60,060 bases of DNA from Pseudomonadota bacterium (GTDB taxonomy: Bacteria; Pseudomonadota; Gammaproteobacteria; Burkholderiales; Rhodocyclaceae). The position numbers and the translations under genes were made by a program. This document shows, piece after piece, positions 27,885 to 35,898 of the stretch (position 1 is the first letter of the stretch; every line of letters starts with the position of its first letter). The DNA lies in assembly GCA_029780075.1 (NCBI GenBank), contig JAKOZI010000120.1:1-60060 (forward strand), given 5' to 3'. The notes under the pieces were generated by a model. That model had not been told where the DNA came from and made no database searches. It saw nothing but the letters and a program-made list of their open reading frames with translations.

Positions 27885-28820
27885 ATGGCGATACTCAAGG
27901 ATTTTGAGGAACTGGTGGTCAGCGCGCGGCGCGGCCAGGAGGCTGGCTGCCGCCTGCAGGCGATGCGCGAAGGATCGGTGTCGTGCCTGGGCCCGCATGG
28001 GCTGCACCGCATGGCCTACACTGAGTGGGGCGATCCAGCGAATGAACGCGTGCTGCTCTGCGTGCACGGCCTGACTCGCAACGGGCGTGATTTCGACGTT
28101 CTGGCCAATGCGCTGGCCGGCGACTATCGGGTCGTTTGTCCGGATGTGGTGGGGCGTGGGCGCAGTGATCGCCTGTTCTTTTCCGACGACTACGCCTTGC
28201 CGACCTACGCCAACGACATGATGGTATTGATCGCTCGTCTTGGTGTGGATTCGGTGCACTGGCTTGGGACCTCGATGGGCGGGCTGATCGGCATGTTTCT
28301 CGCGAGTCTTCCCGGCTCGCCGATCAGTCGCATGGTGCTCAACGATGTCGGGCCGTTGATCGCCCTCGACGCGTTGCAACGGATTGGCGAATATCTCGGC
28401 AAGGCCCCGGATTTCGCAGACCTCGCCGAGGCCGAAGCCTATGTGCGTCTCGTCTGTGCACCCTTCGGCAAGCTTACCGATGCGCAATGGCGCTACATGA
28501 CCGTGGTCGGAACGCGCCAGAAGCCGGGTGGCGGTTTCGAGATGGACTACGACCGGGCGATCGCCGCGCCCTACCAGAAGGCTTTCCTGGAAGCCAAGGA
28601 AGTCAGTCTGTGGCCCATGTACGATGCCATTCGTTGCCCGACGATGGTGCTGCGCGGCGCCCAGTCGGACATCCTCTTGCATGCCACGGCGAGCGAGATG
28701 ACCACCAGAGGGCCGCAGGCGAAACTCGTCGAGGTGCCGGACGTCGGTCATGCACCGATGTTCCTCGAGGAATCGCAGGTGCGCGTCGTCCAGGATTTCC
28801 TGCTCGCGGCTCTTGGCTGA
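27885..28820 (+). CDS. Alpha/beta-fold hydrolase
   Basis: A 311-residue cytoplasmic alpha/beta hydrolase. The nucleophile elbow is GTSMGG with Ser130, the oxyanion region is CVHGLTRNGRDFD near residue 60, and the catalytic His is His289 in VGHAPMFLEE; the acid is probably the Asp in GAQSDILL. About 45 residues precede the fold. Related proteobacterial proteins are annotated as esterases or lactonases without proven substrate. It is transcribed alone, upstream of and convergent with the ssrS-zapA unit. Confidence 0.87.
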   Translation: MAILKDFEELVVSARRGQEAGCRLQAMREGSVSCLGPHGLHRMAYTEWGDPANERVLLCVHGLTRNGRDFDVLANALAGDYRVVCPDVVGRGRSDRLFFSDDYALPTYANDMMVLIARLGVDSVHWLGTSMGGLIGMFLASLPGSPISRMVLNDVGPLIALDALQRIGEYLGKAPDFADLAEAEAYVRLVCAPFGKLTDAQWRYMTVVGTRQKPGGGFEMDYDRAIAAPYQKAFLEAKEVSLWPMYDAIRCPTMVLRGAQSDILLHATASEMTTRGPQAKLVEVPDVGHAPMFLEESQVRVVQDFLLAALG

Positions 28821-28937
28821 ACGCAACGCAGGCCAGTGACCATTTTGCCGGTCGCTATCGGAGGCCGGCTATGGGTGCAAGGTCAAGAACCACCTTGAAT
28901 CAAGGAGGGTTATTCGCCATTTCCGGAATTGGGATAC

Positions 28938-28969
28938 CAGCAGAAACAGAGACAACAGCAGAAACAGAG
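28938..28969. repeat. Direct repeat of a 14-base unit
   Basis: CAGCAGAAACAGAG occurs at 28938-28951 and again at 28956-28969, a period of 18 bases. It lies between the hydrolase gene and the 6S RNA terminator. A nearby dyad CCTTGA-A-TCAAGG occupies 28893-28905. No coding potential is evident in 28821-28971. Confidence 0.5.
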
Positions 28970-28971
28970 GC

Positions 28972-29001
28972 AAAAAAAGCGCGGAATAGGAATTCCGCGC
29001 T
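28972..29001 (-). terminator. Intrinsic terminator of the 6S RNA/zapA transcript
   Basis: A perfect ten-base-pair stem AGCGCGGAAT (on the opposite strand, 28978-28987) and ATTCCGCGCT (28992-29001) encloses a four-base loop and, read leftward, is followed by seven T residues (28978-28972). It lies 11 bases after the 3' end of 6S RNA. A weaker T run on the other side could also stop rightward transcripts. Confidence 0.88.
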
Positions 29002-29012
29002 TTTGAATTTTG

Positions 29013-29188
29013 TCCCCGCGAGTGCCGTCAGGCCGGCATCCTGAACCTGGGTTCAGTTAGGTCACTTCCCTTCCGCATCAGGTACTCCCGACTGGGGGGG
29101 CACACAACAGCGGTTTCTATGGTCCGCAACCAATGCCAATCTACATTGGTTCAAGGAATTTATGACCTTAACAAACACCGCAGGGAAC
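29013..29188 (-). ncRNA. ssrS: 6S RNA
   Basis: About 176 bases immediately downstream of zapA, the classic location of ssrS in proteobacteria. Read leftward the 5' end has TCCCTGCGGTG, which pairs with CACTCGCGGGGA at the 3' end to form the closing stem with one bulged base. The inner part has the betaproteobacterial TAATTCCTTGAACC segment and the late TGACCTAACTGAACCCAGGT stretch. 6S RNA mimics an open promoter and holds sigma70 RNA polymerase during stationary phase. The ends are estimated from the closing stem and may be off by a few bases. Confidence 0.88.
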
Positions 29189-29220
29189 TCTCTTGGAAGC
29201 CAAAAACAGTGATGCAAACT

Positions 29221-29553
29221 CTATTCAGCTTTCAGCACCGACTCCAACTCTGCCTCCATGGAAAAGATTCTACGCTTAACGGCGTCCATGTCCAGCCCTA
29301 TTTCGAATTCATTTTTCTGATTCTGTTGTGCTGCTTCCTGATTGAGCCCAAGGTGCTCGTGGGCGATGTTGAGCGCCGTCATGACTGCAATTCGCTCGGC
29401 TAGAGTGCTCTTCGTCTTCTCCGCGATGTCGCGCATTTTGCCATCAACATAGGCCGCAGCGTTCAGCAACGCCGCGTGTTGATCAGGTGGACAGGCAACG
29501 CGATATTTCTTGCCAAACAGGGTGATGTCGAGAAAATTGATTTCGTTGGGCAT
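29221..29553 (-). CDS. zapA: Cell division protein ZapA
   Basis: A 110-residue FtsZ-associated protein that cross-links FtsZ filaments in the division ring. The N-terminal globular part EINFLDITLFGKKYRVACPP and the coiled-coil C-terminal helix (GLDMDAVKRRIFSMEAELESVL) fit the family. The ATG at 29553 follows the stop of the zapB-like gene by 13 bases. An open frame runs upstream into that gene but would overlap it. The gene lies directly before 6S RNA, with 32 bases between, and both probably come from the promoter ahead of the zapB-like gene. Confidence 0.93.
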   Translation of the reverse strand: MPNEINFLDITLFGKKYRVACPPDQHAALLNAAAYVDGKMRDIAEKTKSTLAERIAVMTALNIAHEHLGLNQEAAQQNQKNEFEIGLDMDAVKRRIFSMEAELESVLKAE

Positions 29554-29566
29554 CAGGTAAAAATTT

Positions 29567-29767
29567 TCAGGCCTTGAATTCGGGCAATAGTTCGGCCAGT
29601 TGTTCGATCCGGGAACGGGCTGCGGCCATGCGTTCAGCGAGGCGTTCGTTCTCGGCTTCAGCCGCCGCGAGTTGCTCGCGGAGTCCGTCATTTTCGGTGC
29701 GCAGGCTGTGGCACAGCGTGACCACCTGGGAGATCTTGCTCTCGAGTGTGTTCAGTTCATTCAGCAT
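29567..29767 (-). CDS. ZapB-like cell division protein (TIGR02449 family)
   Basis: A 66-residue almost entirely coiled-coil protein (LNTLESKISQVVTLCHSLRT and EAENERLAERMAAARSRIEQL), of the small family found just upstream of zapA in beta- and gammaproteobacteria. ZapB binds ZapA and bundles at the division site, so a role as the ZapA partner is likely, though the sequence alone does not prove it. A near-consensus promoter ends so close to the ATG at 29767 that the mRNA should have no 5' leader and no ribosome site. Confidence 0.85.
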   Translation of the reverse strand: MLNELNTLESKISQVVTLCHSLRTENDGLREQLAAAEAENERLAERMAAARSRIEQLAELLPEFKA

Positions 29768-29774
29768 GGGACAG

Positions 29775-29804
29775 ACTATAGATTCAACATGGCCTTCTGG
29801 TCAA
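29775..29804 (-). promoter_or_regulatory. Sigma70 promoter for zapB-like/zapA/6S, predicted leaderless start
   Basis: Read leftward, TTGACC (29804-29799), 18 bases, TATAGT (29780-29775). The expected transcription start, six to eight bases further on, falls at 29769-29767, on or next to the A of the zapB-like ATG (29767). No other start codon or ribosome site lies between. Confidence 0.7.
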
Positions 29805-29888
29805 GGTGTAAGCGACGCATAGGGATCAGGTTTGTTGCGTGCACGGCGCATTTGGTGGCGAACTGCGATCGGCACGGTGTGGGCGAGC

Positions 29889-29929
29889 TATAATGCGATC
29901 TTTCGCAGACCTCGGACTGCGAAAGATCG
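29889..29929 (+). promoter_or_regulatory. Promoter -10 box and perfect inverted repeat ahead of the btu riboswitch
   Basis: A perfect TATAAT lies at 29889-29894 with no good -35 hexamer 17 bases before it. Right after it, CGATCTTTCGCAG (29896-29908) and CTGCGAAAGATCG (29917-29929) form a perfect 13-base-pair inverted repeat with an eight-base loop. The expected transcription start near 29901 lies inside the left arm. It could be an operator at the start site or a hairpin at the 5' end of the mRNA. Confidence 0.55.
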
Positions 29930-29932
29930 TGC

Positions 29933-30114
29933 AAGGTGCCGCAGTGCAGCTTCGCTGCCGCGGTTAAACGGGAAACAGGTGCGTGTGTGTTCATCAAACA
30001 CCATGCCTGTGCTGCCCCCGCAACGGTAAGCGAGTGTGGGCGTGTCGAAATGCCACTGGGCGGAAGCCTGGGAAGGCGACATGTCAAGACTTGCGAGCCC
30101 GGATACCGGCCTTC
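29933..30114 (+). ncRNA. Cobalamin riboswitch
   Basis: All core elements of an adenosylcobalamin-type aptamer are present in order: AAGGTGCC, GGGAAACAGGTG, GCTGCCCCCGCAACGGTAAG (30011-30030), GCCACTGGG, GCCTGGGAAGGCG and the B12 box AGCCCGGATACCGGCC at 30096-30111. It lies 140 bases before btuB. When cobalamin is bound, such elements usually block translation or end transcription of the downstream uptake genes. The expression platform, 30115-30254, includes GTGCC...GGCAC around 30133-30153 but no T-run terminator, which points to control of translation. Confidence 0.95.
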
Positions 30115-30254
30115 GCACACTAGTGGACGGAAGTGCCGCGGGGAAGCGGGCACGGAACGCTCGCCGCTTGTGCGCCTGTTCTCCCTCGCGCAAGTCCGTA
30201 TTTATGGCTCGCCGGCTTGCGGGGACGCTGACCGGCAACAGGGAGAAATCCGTC

Positions 30255-32126
30255 ATGTATCCAACCCCATCGCGCGCCGCTGCCACCGCGACGCTCGCCG
30301 CAACCATCGCTGCCTTGTTCTCGACTGCGTCGCATGCCGCCGATCAGCAACTCGATTCGATTGTGGTCACGGCAACCCGTCAGGCGACCCGCAGCAATGA
30401 GTTGACCAGTGATGTCTCGGTCATCACGCGCGCCGAAATCGATCAGGCCGGGGAGTCCACGCTGGCGCAATTGCTGGCCCGCCAACCGGGAATCCAGTAT
30501 GTTGCCAACGGCGGTGCCGGCACCAACAGCGGGGTTTTCATCCGTGGCGCCAGTACCAATCAATCGATCGTGTTGATCGATGGGCTGCGCATCGGTTCCG
30601 CAACTACCGGTAGCGCGGCATTGTCGCGCATTCCGCTGGACCAGATCGAGCGCATCGAAATTCTGCGTGGCCCGGCGTCGTCACTCTACGGGGCCGACGC
30701 CATCGGCGGGGTGATCCAGATCTTCACCCGTAGTGGCGAGGGGCCAACGCGCCTTAACGCCAGCAGCGGTTATGGTTCCTACAACACGACCGACACCAGC
30801 GTCGGCGTTGCCGGTGGAACGGATGTCGTTTCCTACAGTGTGCAGGCCGGCTACCTCGACACCGATGGCTTCAACGCCAGCAACAACCGGCGGAACGTGT
30901 CTTACAACCGCGATCGCGATGGCTATTACAACAAGAACCTGAGTGCCAACCTTGCCGTTCGTCCGGCAAAAGGCCAGGAGATCGGAGTGAGTCTGCTGGC
31001 GAGCAGCGGTACCAACCGCTACGACGCCAACGATTTCAGTGCGCTGGGGGCAGCGAAGAACTACAGCAGCGACCAGAACGTCGGCTCCTACTCGATTTAC
31101 TCGCGTAATCGTCTGCATTCGGCATGGACCAGCACCTTGCGCCTTGGTCGCAGTACCGACGCCAGCAAGGACTATGTCGGTAATGTCAGAGACGCTACCT
31201 TCCGCACCGATATGGACCTGTTGTCGTGGCAGAATGACCTCCGGCTCCCGGTTGGCGAGGCGCTGCTGGCGGCCGAGTACACCAGGCAAAGGGTTTCCGG
31301 CAGCACTGCGTATACGGTCAGCGAGCGCACGATTGGATCCTGGCTTGCCGGCTGGAACGGCAACCTCGATAAACACCGGTTGCAGCTCAACTTGCGGCGT
31401 GACAACAATTCGCAGTTCGGCGGCGAGACCACCGGTTCGGCATCCTATGGCTACCAATTCACACCGCAATGGCGTGCGCACATCGCCTATGGAACGGCTT
31501 TCCGCGCACCGACCTTCAACGAACTCTACTTTCCCGCCAGCTTCTTCTTTGCCGGCGGCAATCCCGATCTGAAACCCGAGAGGGCCAGGAACACCGAGCT
31601 TGGTGTCAACTGGGAGCAGGGCAGCCATCGTGCTTCGGCGATCATTTTCAATAATGAAGTGAGCGATCTGATCGATTTTCGGCCACCGACCTTCGCGCCG
31701 GTGAATGTCAGCCAGGCGCTTTTACGCGGACTCACGTTGACCTACGATGGGCGCTTCACGGAGTGGGCAGGCGGGATTGCCGTCGATTTTCTCGATCCGC
31801 GTAACGAGGAGGATGGGCCCAACAAGGGCAATCGGCTGGCACGCCGTGCCGATCAGCAGATGAGCAGCTACCTCAGCCGCACCTTCGGCAACTGGGAACT
31901 GCGTGGCGAGTGGCAACTGGTCGGCAACCGCTACGAGGATCCGGCCAATCGCGTCCGACTCGGCGGCTATGGTCTGGTCAACCTCTATGCCGACTACCGT
32001 CTGCAGCGCGACTGGGTATTATTTGCACGTGCCAACAACATCTTCGACAAGTATTACGAGACGGCCTACAGTTATGCCACCGCCGGGGCGAACGTCTTCG
32101 TCGGTGTTCGTTACGCGCCGAAGTAG
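30255..32126 (+). CDS. btuB: TonB-dependent vitamin B12 receptor
   Basis: Outer-membrane gated channel that imports cobalamin with energy from TonB. The 623-residue protein has a signal peptide (residues 1-29), a TonB box DSIVVTA at 34-40, a plug domain (ISVIT-like DVSVITRAEID, GVFIRGASTNQSIVLIDG, IEILRGPASSLYG) and a 22-strand barrel ending in an aromatic-type strand GANVFVGVRYAPK. The ATG at 30255 follows GGGAGAAAT. Position downstream of a cobalamin riboswitch and upstream of btuCD supports cobalamin as ligand. Confidence 0.93.
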   Translation: MYPTPSRAAATATLAATIAALFSTASHAADQQLDSIVVTATRQATRSNELTSDVSVITRAEIDQAGESTLAQLLARQPGIQYVANGGAGTNSGVFIRGASTNQSIVLIDGLRIGSATTGSAALSRIPLDQIERIEILRGPASSLYGADAIGGVIQIFTRSGEGPTRLNASSGYGSYNTTDTSVGVAGGTDVVSYSVQAGYLDTDGFNASNNRRNVSYNRDRDGYYNKNLSANLAVRPAKGQEIGVSLLASSGTNRYDANDFSALGAAKNYSSDQNVGSYSIYSRNRLHSAWTSTLRLGRSTDASKDYVGNVRDATFRTDMDLLSWQNDLRLPVGEALLAAEYTRQRVSGSTAYTVSERTIGSWLAGWNGNLDKHRLQLNLRRDNNSQFGGETTGSASYGYQFTPQWRAHIAYGTAFRAPTFNELYFPASFFFAGGNPDLKPERARNTELGVNWEQGSHRASAIIFNNEVSDLIDFRPPTFAPVNVSQALLRGLTLTYDGRFTEWAGGIAVDFLDPRNEEDGPNKGNRLARRADQQMSSYLSRTFGNWELRGEWQLVGNRYEDPANRVRLGGYGLVNLYADYRLQRDWVLFARANNIFDKYYETAYSYATAGANVFVGVRYAPK

Positions 32127-32133
32127 GGTCCCC

Positions 32134-33123
32134 ATGCCCACCCGTCGCCGTGCCTTGCTGATTCTGGCCGTGCTTGCCGCAATGTCGCAGTTGTGCATTG
32201 CCATGGCGCTGATGGTGGGCAGCATAGCCATCAACCCGGCCGAGGTGCTGGCGACCCTGGTTGGTGACGGCGGCGGCACCGCCGGTGACGTGGTGCGCAG
32301 CCTGCGCCTGCCGCGTGCACTCACCGGTTTCGCCTGTGGCGGTCTGCTGGCGCTTGCCGGCGCGCTGCTGCAGGTGTTGCTGCGCAACCCACTAGCCGAT
32401 CCCTATGTGCTGGGGATTTCCGGTGGTGCCGGCATCGGCGCACTCCTGGCGATCGTTCTTGGTTTCGGCGTGGGCGGGATCAACGGTCTGGCGTTCGTCG
32501 GAGCGCTCGGTGCGATGCTGCTGGTGTTCGGCCTGGCGCACGGTGAAGGCGGCTGGACGCAGTCGCGCCTGCTGTTGACCGGGGTGATCGTTGCCGCCGG
32601 TTGTGGCGCCGTCGTCACCTTGATGCTCGCCATTGCTCCCGAAGACAGGCTGCGCGGGATGCTCTTCTGGCTGATGGGTGACCTGTCTCAGACCGGCGAT
32701 CCCCAACTGGTGCTGCTGCTGCTCTTGTTGGTCCTGCTGATCGCGCTGCCGTTTGCCCGTGAACTCAATCTGCTGGCGCGCGGTGCCGACGTTGCCCAGG
32801 CGCTGGGGGTTGCGGTTCGCCCGTTGCGCCGAGGGGTCTACCTGCTTGCTTCGCTGGCAACTGCCGCCGCGGTGACGCATGCCGGGGCGATCGGCTTTAT
32901 CGGGCTGATCGTGCCGCACCTGGTTCGCCTCGCTGCCGGCAATGACCAGCGTCTGCTGCTGCCGGCTTCGGTGCTTGCCGGCGGTAGCCTGCTGGTGGTC
33001 GCCGATACCCTGGCGCGGACCGTGCTCGCGCCGCAACAACTGCCGGTGGGTGTGCTCACGGCGTTGATCGGCGTGCCGGTCTTCCTGTTTCTGCTGACCC
33101 GCGCTGCACCCGGTCGGCACTGA
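32134..33123 (+). CDS. btuC: Vitamin B12 ABC transporter permease (FecCD family)
   Basis: Inner-membrane channel for cobalamin. The 329-residue protein has about ten hydrophobic segments and FecCD motifs RLPRALTGFACGGLLALAG, LLRNPLADPYVLGISGGAG and the coupling helix region AGAIGFIGLIVPHLVRL. It starts seven bases after btuB and its stop is followed after one base by btuD. An in-frame upstream extension lies within btuB and is ignored. FecCD permeases for siderophores look similar; the riboswitch is what favours B12. Confidence 0.92.
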   Translation: MPTRRRALLILAVLAAMSQLCIAMALMVGSIAINPAEVLATLVGDGGGTAGDVVRSLRLPRALTGFACGGLLALAGALLQVLLRNPLADPYVLGISGGAGIGALLAIVLGFGVGGINGLAFVGALGAMLLVFGLAHGEGGWTQSRLLLTGVIVAAGCGAVVTLMLAIAPEDRLRGMLFWLMGDLSQTGDPQLVLLLLLLVLLIALPFARELNLLARGADVAQALGVAVRPLRRGVYLLASLATAAAVTHAGAIGFIGLIVPHLVRLAAGNDQRLLLPASVLAGGSLLVVADTLARTVLAPQQLPVGVLTALIGVPVFLFLLTRAAPGRH

Positions 33124-33124
33124 G

Positions 33125-33904
33125 ATGTCCGGCGTAGCCCCCCTCCTGAGCAGCTGCGGTCTGCGCGTCGGCATTGCGGAGCGCATTTTCTGTCGCGAGT
33201 TGACCCTGGCCGTGCATGCGGGCGAATGTCTGGCCATCCTGGGCCGCAACGGCGCCGGCAAGTCGACCTTGCTGTCGGTATTGGCGGGACTACGGGAACC
33301 GGAAGCGGGCGAAGTGCTGCTCGCCGGAAGCAGCTACGCTGATCTCGGCGCGCGCGCCAGCGCGCTTCTTCGCGGTTGGTTGCCACAGGAGCGTAGCGAG
33401 GCTTTCTCGTCCACCGTACTCGAAACCGCGCTGGTTGGGCGTCACCCGCACCTGGCCCGCTGGGATTGGGAATCCGAGACCGATGCCCGCATTGCCCGTC
33501 AGGCGCTGGCGTCCGTTGGTCTCGCTGAACTTGCGCAGCGCGATGTGCAGACGCTTTCCGGCGGCGAGCGGCAGAGGCTGGCGATCGCCACCCTGCTGGC
33601 GCAGGCGCCGCAACTCTATCTGCTCGATGAACCACTCGCCCACCTCGACCTGAACCACCAGATCGCCACGCTCGAGCTTTTTGCCAGGCTCGCCCGCGAG
33701 CAGCCTTTGGCCTGCGTGATGGTCCTGCACGAACCCGGTCTGGCGGCCCGTTTTTGCACGCATGCCCTGCTCCTTTTCGACGACGGCACGACCCAGCTGG
33801 GACCCTGCGGCGAGGTGGTCAATAGCGACTCGCTGAGCCGGCTATACGGCTATCCGCTGCGTGAAGTTGGTGACAAGGGACAGCGCTGGTTCATGCCGGC
33901 ATAG
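33125..33904 (+). CDS. btuD: Vitamin B12 ABC transporter ATP-binding protein
   Basis: A 259-residue ATPase that drives BtuC. Walker A is GRNGAGKST (residues 40-48), the signature is TLSGGERQRLAIA, Walker B is LYLLDEPLAHLD and the switch His is in MVLHEPGL. It ends the riboswitch-controlled operon. No gene for the periplasmic binding protein BtuF is next to it or elsewhere in the window, so it must be encoded elsewhere or replaced by another binding protein. Confidence 0.92.
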   Translation: MSGVAPLLSSCGLRVGIAERIFCRELTLAVHAGECLAILGRNGAGKSTLLSVLAGLREPEAGEVLLAGSSYADLGARASALLRGWLPQERSEAFSSTVLETALVGRHPHLARWDWESETDARIARQALASVGLAELAQRDVQTLSGGERQRLAIATLLAQAPQLYLLDEPLAHLDLNHQIATLELFARLAREQPLACVMVLHEPGLAARFCTHALLLFDDGTTQLGPCGEVVNSDSLSRLYGYPLREVGDKGQRWFMPA

Positions 33905-33999
33905 CGCCGGTACGACGATCATGCACTGGCGGTCGCTGCGGGTTCAATTTGCCGGCCACGCACTGTCACCGCAGCGCGCCTCGAACCGGCATGAAAACC

Positions 34000-35742
34000 T
34001 CAGCTGGGTCCTGCCCGCCCGGGTTGACCCGCCTGCTTGCGCCGGTACATGTCAGCATCGGAGCGTTGTACCAGCGACTCGACATCCTGCCCGTCCTCGG
34101 GATACATCGCCAAGCCGACCGAGGCACCTGCTCTTGAGCGCAGGGATGCCGGATCGATCGCCAGCAGCGGCGCGCCGAGCAGCTCTTCCAGGTGGCTGCG
34201 GGCGCGTTCGGCGTCGGCACGGTTGCTGACTGAATCCAGCATGACCACGAACTCATCGCCGGCATAACGCGCCACGAGGTCGCGGCTGCGCAGGCCGCAG
34301 AGCATCCTTTGTGCCATTTCCTGCAGGACCTTGTCGCCGACGTCGTGGCCATAGCTGTCATTGATATGCTTGAAATCGTTGAGGTCGATGAACAGAATGG
34401 CGAAAGGGCGTGGTTCAGGGGATCGGTGTTGTTGTTCCAGGCGGTCGTCGACGCGTCGCAGAAAGGCCTCGCGGTTGGCGAGACCGGTCAGCCTGTCACT
34501 CAGGAGCTTGCTCTGCATGGCCCGGAAACTCTTCGCGAGGTCACCGATTTCATCGCTGCGCGCGACGTCGAATGAGGCGTTGAGATCACCGTTGCCGACG
34601 CTGCGCGCTGCTGCCGCCAGTTGCTTGAGATCGCGGTCAACCACCGACAGCACCATGAAACCGATGACGATGGTCATTAAAGACGCCAACAAGGCGAGCA
34701 CCACCGTCCGCTTGAAGTTGTCCGTGACTCCGAGCAGGAAGTCGCTGCGTGGGACGGCAACGACGATGATCCAGTCCAGACCAGCGGCATCCTGAATGCG
34801 GGTGTAAGCAGCTTCCACCTGCTGCCTGTCACTGGTTTCAAACACCACAGTTCGGGCTTGCGAAGGTTCGGTGGCATGTCGCAGCAGCTTGCGAATCTCG
34901 CGATAACTGGCGACGACCAGGGGATCGTCACTGGCCTCCACGTTGATCCGCACGTTGCCTCCCGCCACCGCTCGCTGCAGATGTGGGCCACGCGAAGCTC
35001 CGATCAGGTTGCCGTCGGTCTCGACCACGTAGGCGATGCCGTTGGCCGTGAGTTTCAGCGAGTGCAGGAAGTCGTTGACGTGTTGCAGCGAAAGGTCGGT
35101 GGCGACCACGCCCTGGAATTCCCCCTGTGCGTTGTTTACCCGTCGCGCACGCGTGGCAACCAACTGCTCGGTCTTGAAATCGATATAGACCGATGTCCAG
35201 GTGTGCAGGGCGGCGCTCTGGCCCGATTTGAACCATGGGCGTTCACGCGGCTCGAAGACGCGCGTTTCGCGTACCGGCTCCCGCAACTCGCCATCGATGC
35301 CGGTGAAACGATAAACCGTGCGTGGCCCGTGGCCACTGCTGCGCAGGCGTAACTCAGCTTCTGTATCGGAGTGTCGCCAGAGCCCGAAGAATTGCCCGTT
35401 GCGGTCGCCGTAGTAGGCATAGTTGTTCGGATCGCGGTGTACCGAGGTCGCCAGCCAGAAGCGCGTACGCAGTTTGTCGAAATCGTCCTTGATGTCTGCC
35501 GGGGCGGGCACGCCGCCAGGAAATGCCGTTTCAAGGACTGCACCGGCCCCGAAGACATGCCGCTCTACCGCCTGTGCGATGCGGTAAACCATCTCCGACA
35601 GCAACTGGTTCGACAAGGTGTCGACCGCCACCCGCCCGGCCGAATACGACAGGCCGCCGATGGCGGTTGCGAGCAGCAGAACCAGTACGACATACGGCAC
35701 GGTGAGCATCTGCCGCAATGAAAGAGTGTGAAGCAACTTCAT
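34000..35742 (-). CDS. Diguanylate cyclase with Cache sensor and HAMP
   Basis: A 580-residue inner-membrane enzyme that makes c-di-GMP. Membrane helix at 12-33, a large periplasmic double-Cache ligand domain, a second membrane helix (about 330-350), HAMP and a GGDEF domain. The active-site signature is AGDEF at 494-498, an accepted variant of GGDEF, and the RxxD inhibitory site (RSRD) lies five residues before it, so product feedback is likely. The ATG at 35742 was chosen over upstream starts as it gives a short basic N terminus. The bacteriohemerythrin gene lies upstream in the same direction. Confidence 0.92.
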   Translation of the reverse strand: MKLLHTLSLRQMLTVPYVVLVLLLATAIGGLSYSAGRVAVDTLSNQLLSEMVYRIAQAVERHVFGAGAVLETAFPGGVPAPADIKDDFDKLRTRFWLATSVHRDPNNYAYYGDRNGQFFGLWRHSDTEAELRLRSSGHGPRTVYRFTGIDGELREPVRETRVFEPRERPWFKSGQSAALHTWTSVYIDFKTEQLVATRARRVNNAQGEFQGVVATDLSLQHVNDFLHSLKLTANGIAYVVETDGNLIGASRGPHLQRAVAGGNVRINVEASDDPLVVASYREIRKLLRHATEPSQARTVVFETSDRQQVEAAYTRIQDAAGLDWIIVVAVPRSDFLLGVTDNFKRTVVLALLASLMTIVIGFMVLSVVDRDLKQLAAAARSVGNGDLNASFDVARSDEIGDLAKSFRAMQSKLLSDRLTGLANREAFLRRVDDRLEQQHRSPEPRPFAILFIDLNDFKHINDSYGHDVGDKVLQEMAQRMLCGLRSRDLVARYAGDEFVVMLDSVSNRADAERARSHLEELLGAPLLAIDPASLRSRAGASVGLAMYPEDGQDVESLVQRSDADMYRRKQAGQPGRAGPS

Positions 35743-35898
35743 GGCCTTTCGCCCAGAGCAAGCCGGAAGCAAGCGATTGATGCGGATTGGACGCGTCGCG
35801 GGGTCGGCACGGTCGCCCGGGGACATGCTTCGGAGGACTACGAGAGCCCTTGAGCGGTCAATGCTAACGCTGCCAGACAACCGGCAGGGTGACGGATC

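Noticed and set aside
29896..29929. Inverted repeat considered as an intrinsic terminator
   Set aside because: It has no T run, lies right after a promoter box, and precedes rather than follows a gene.
33905..33999. Possible terminator between btuD and the cyclase gene
   Set aside because: Only short imperfect stems without a T run were found.
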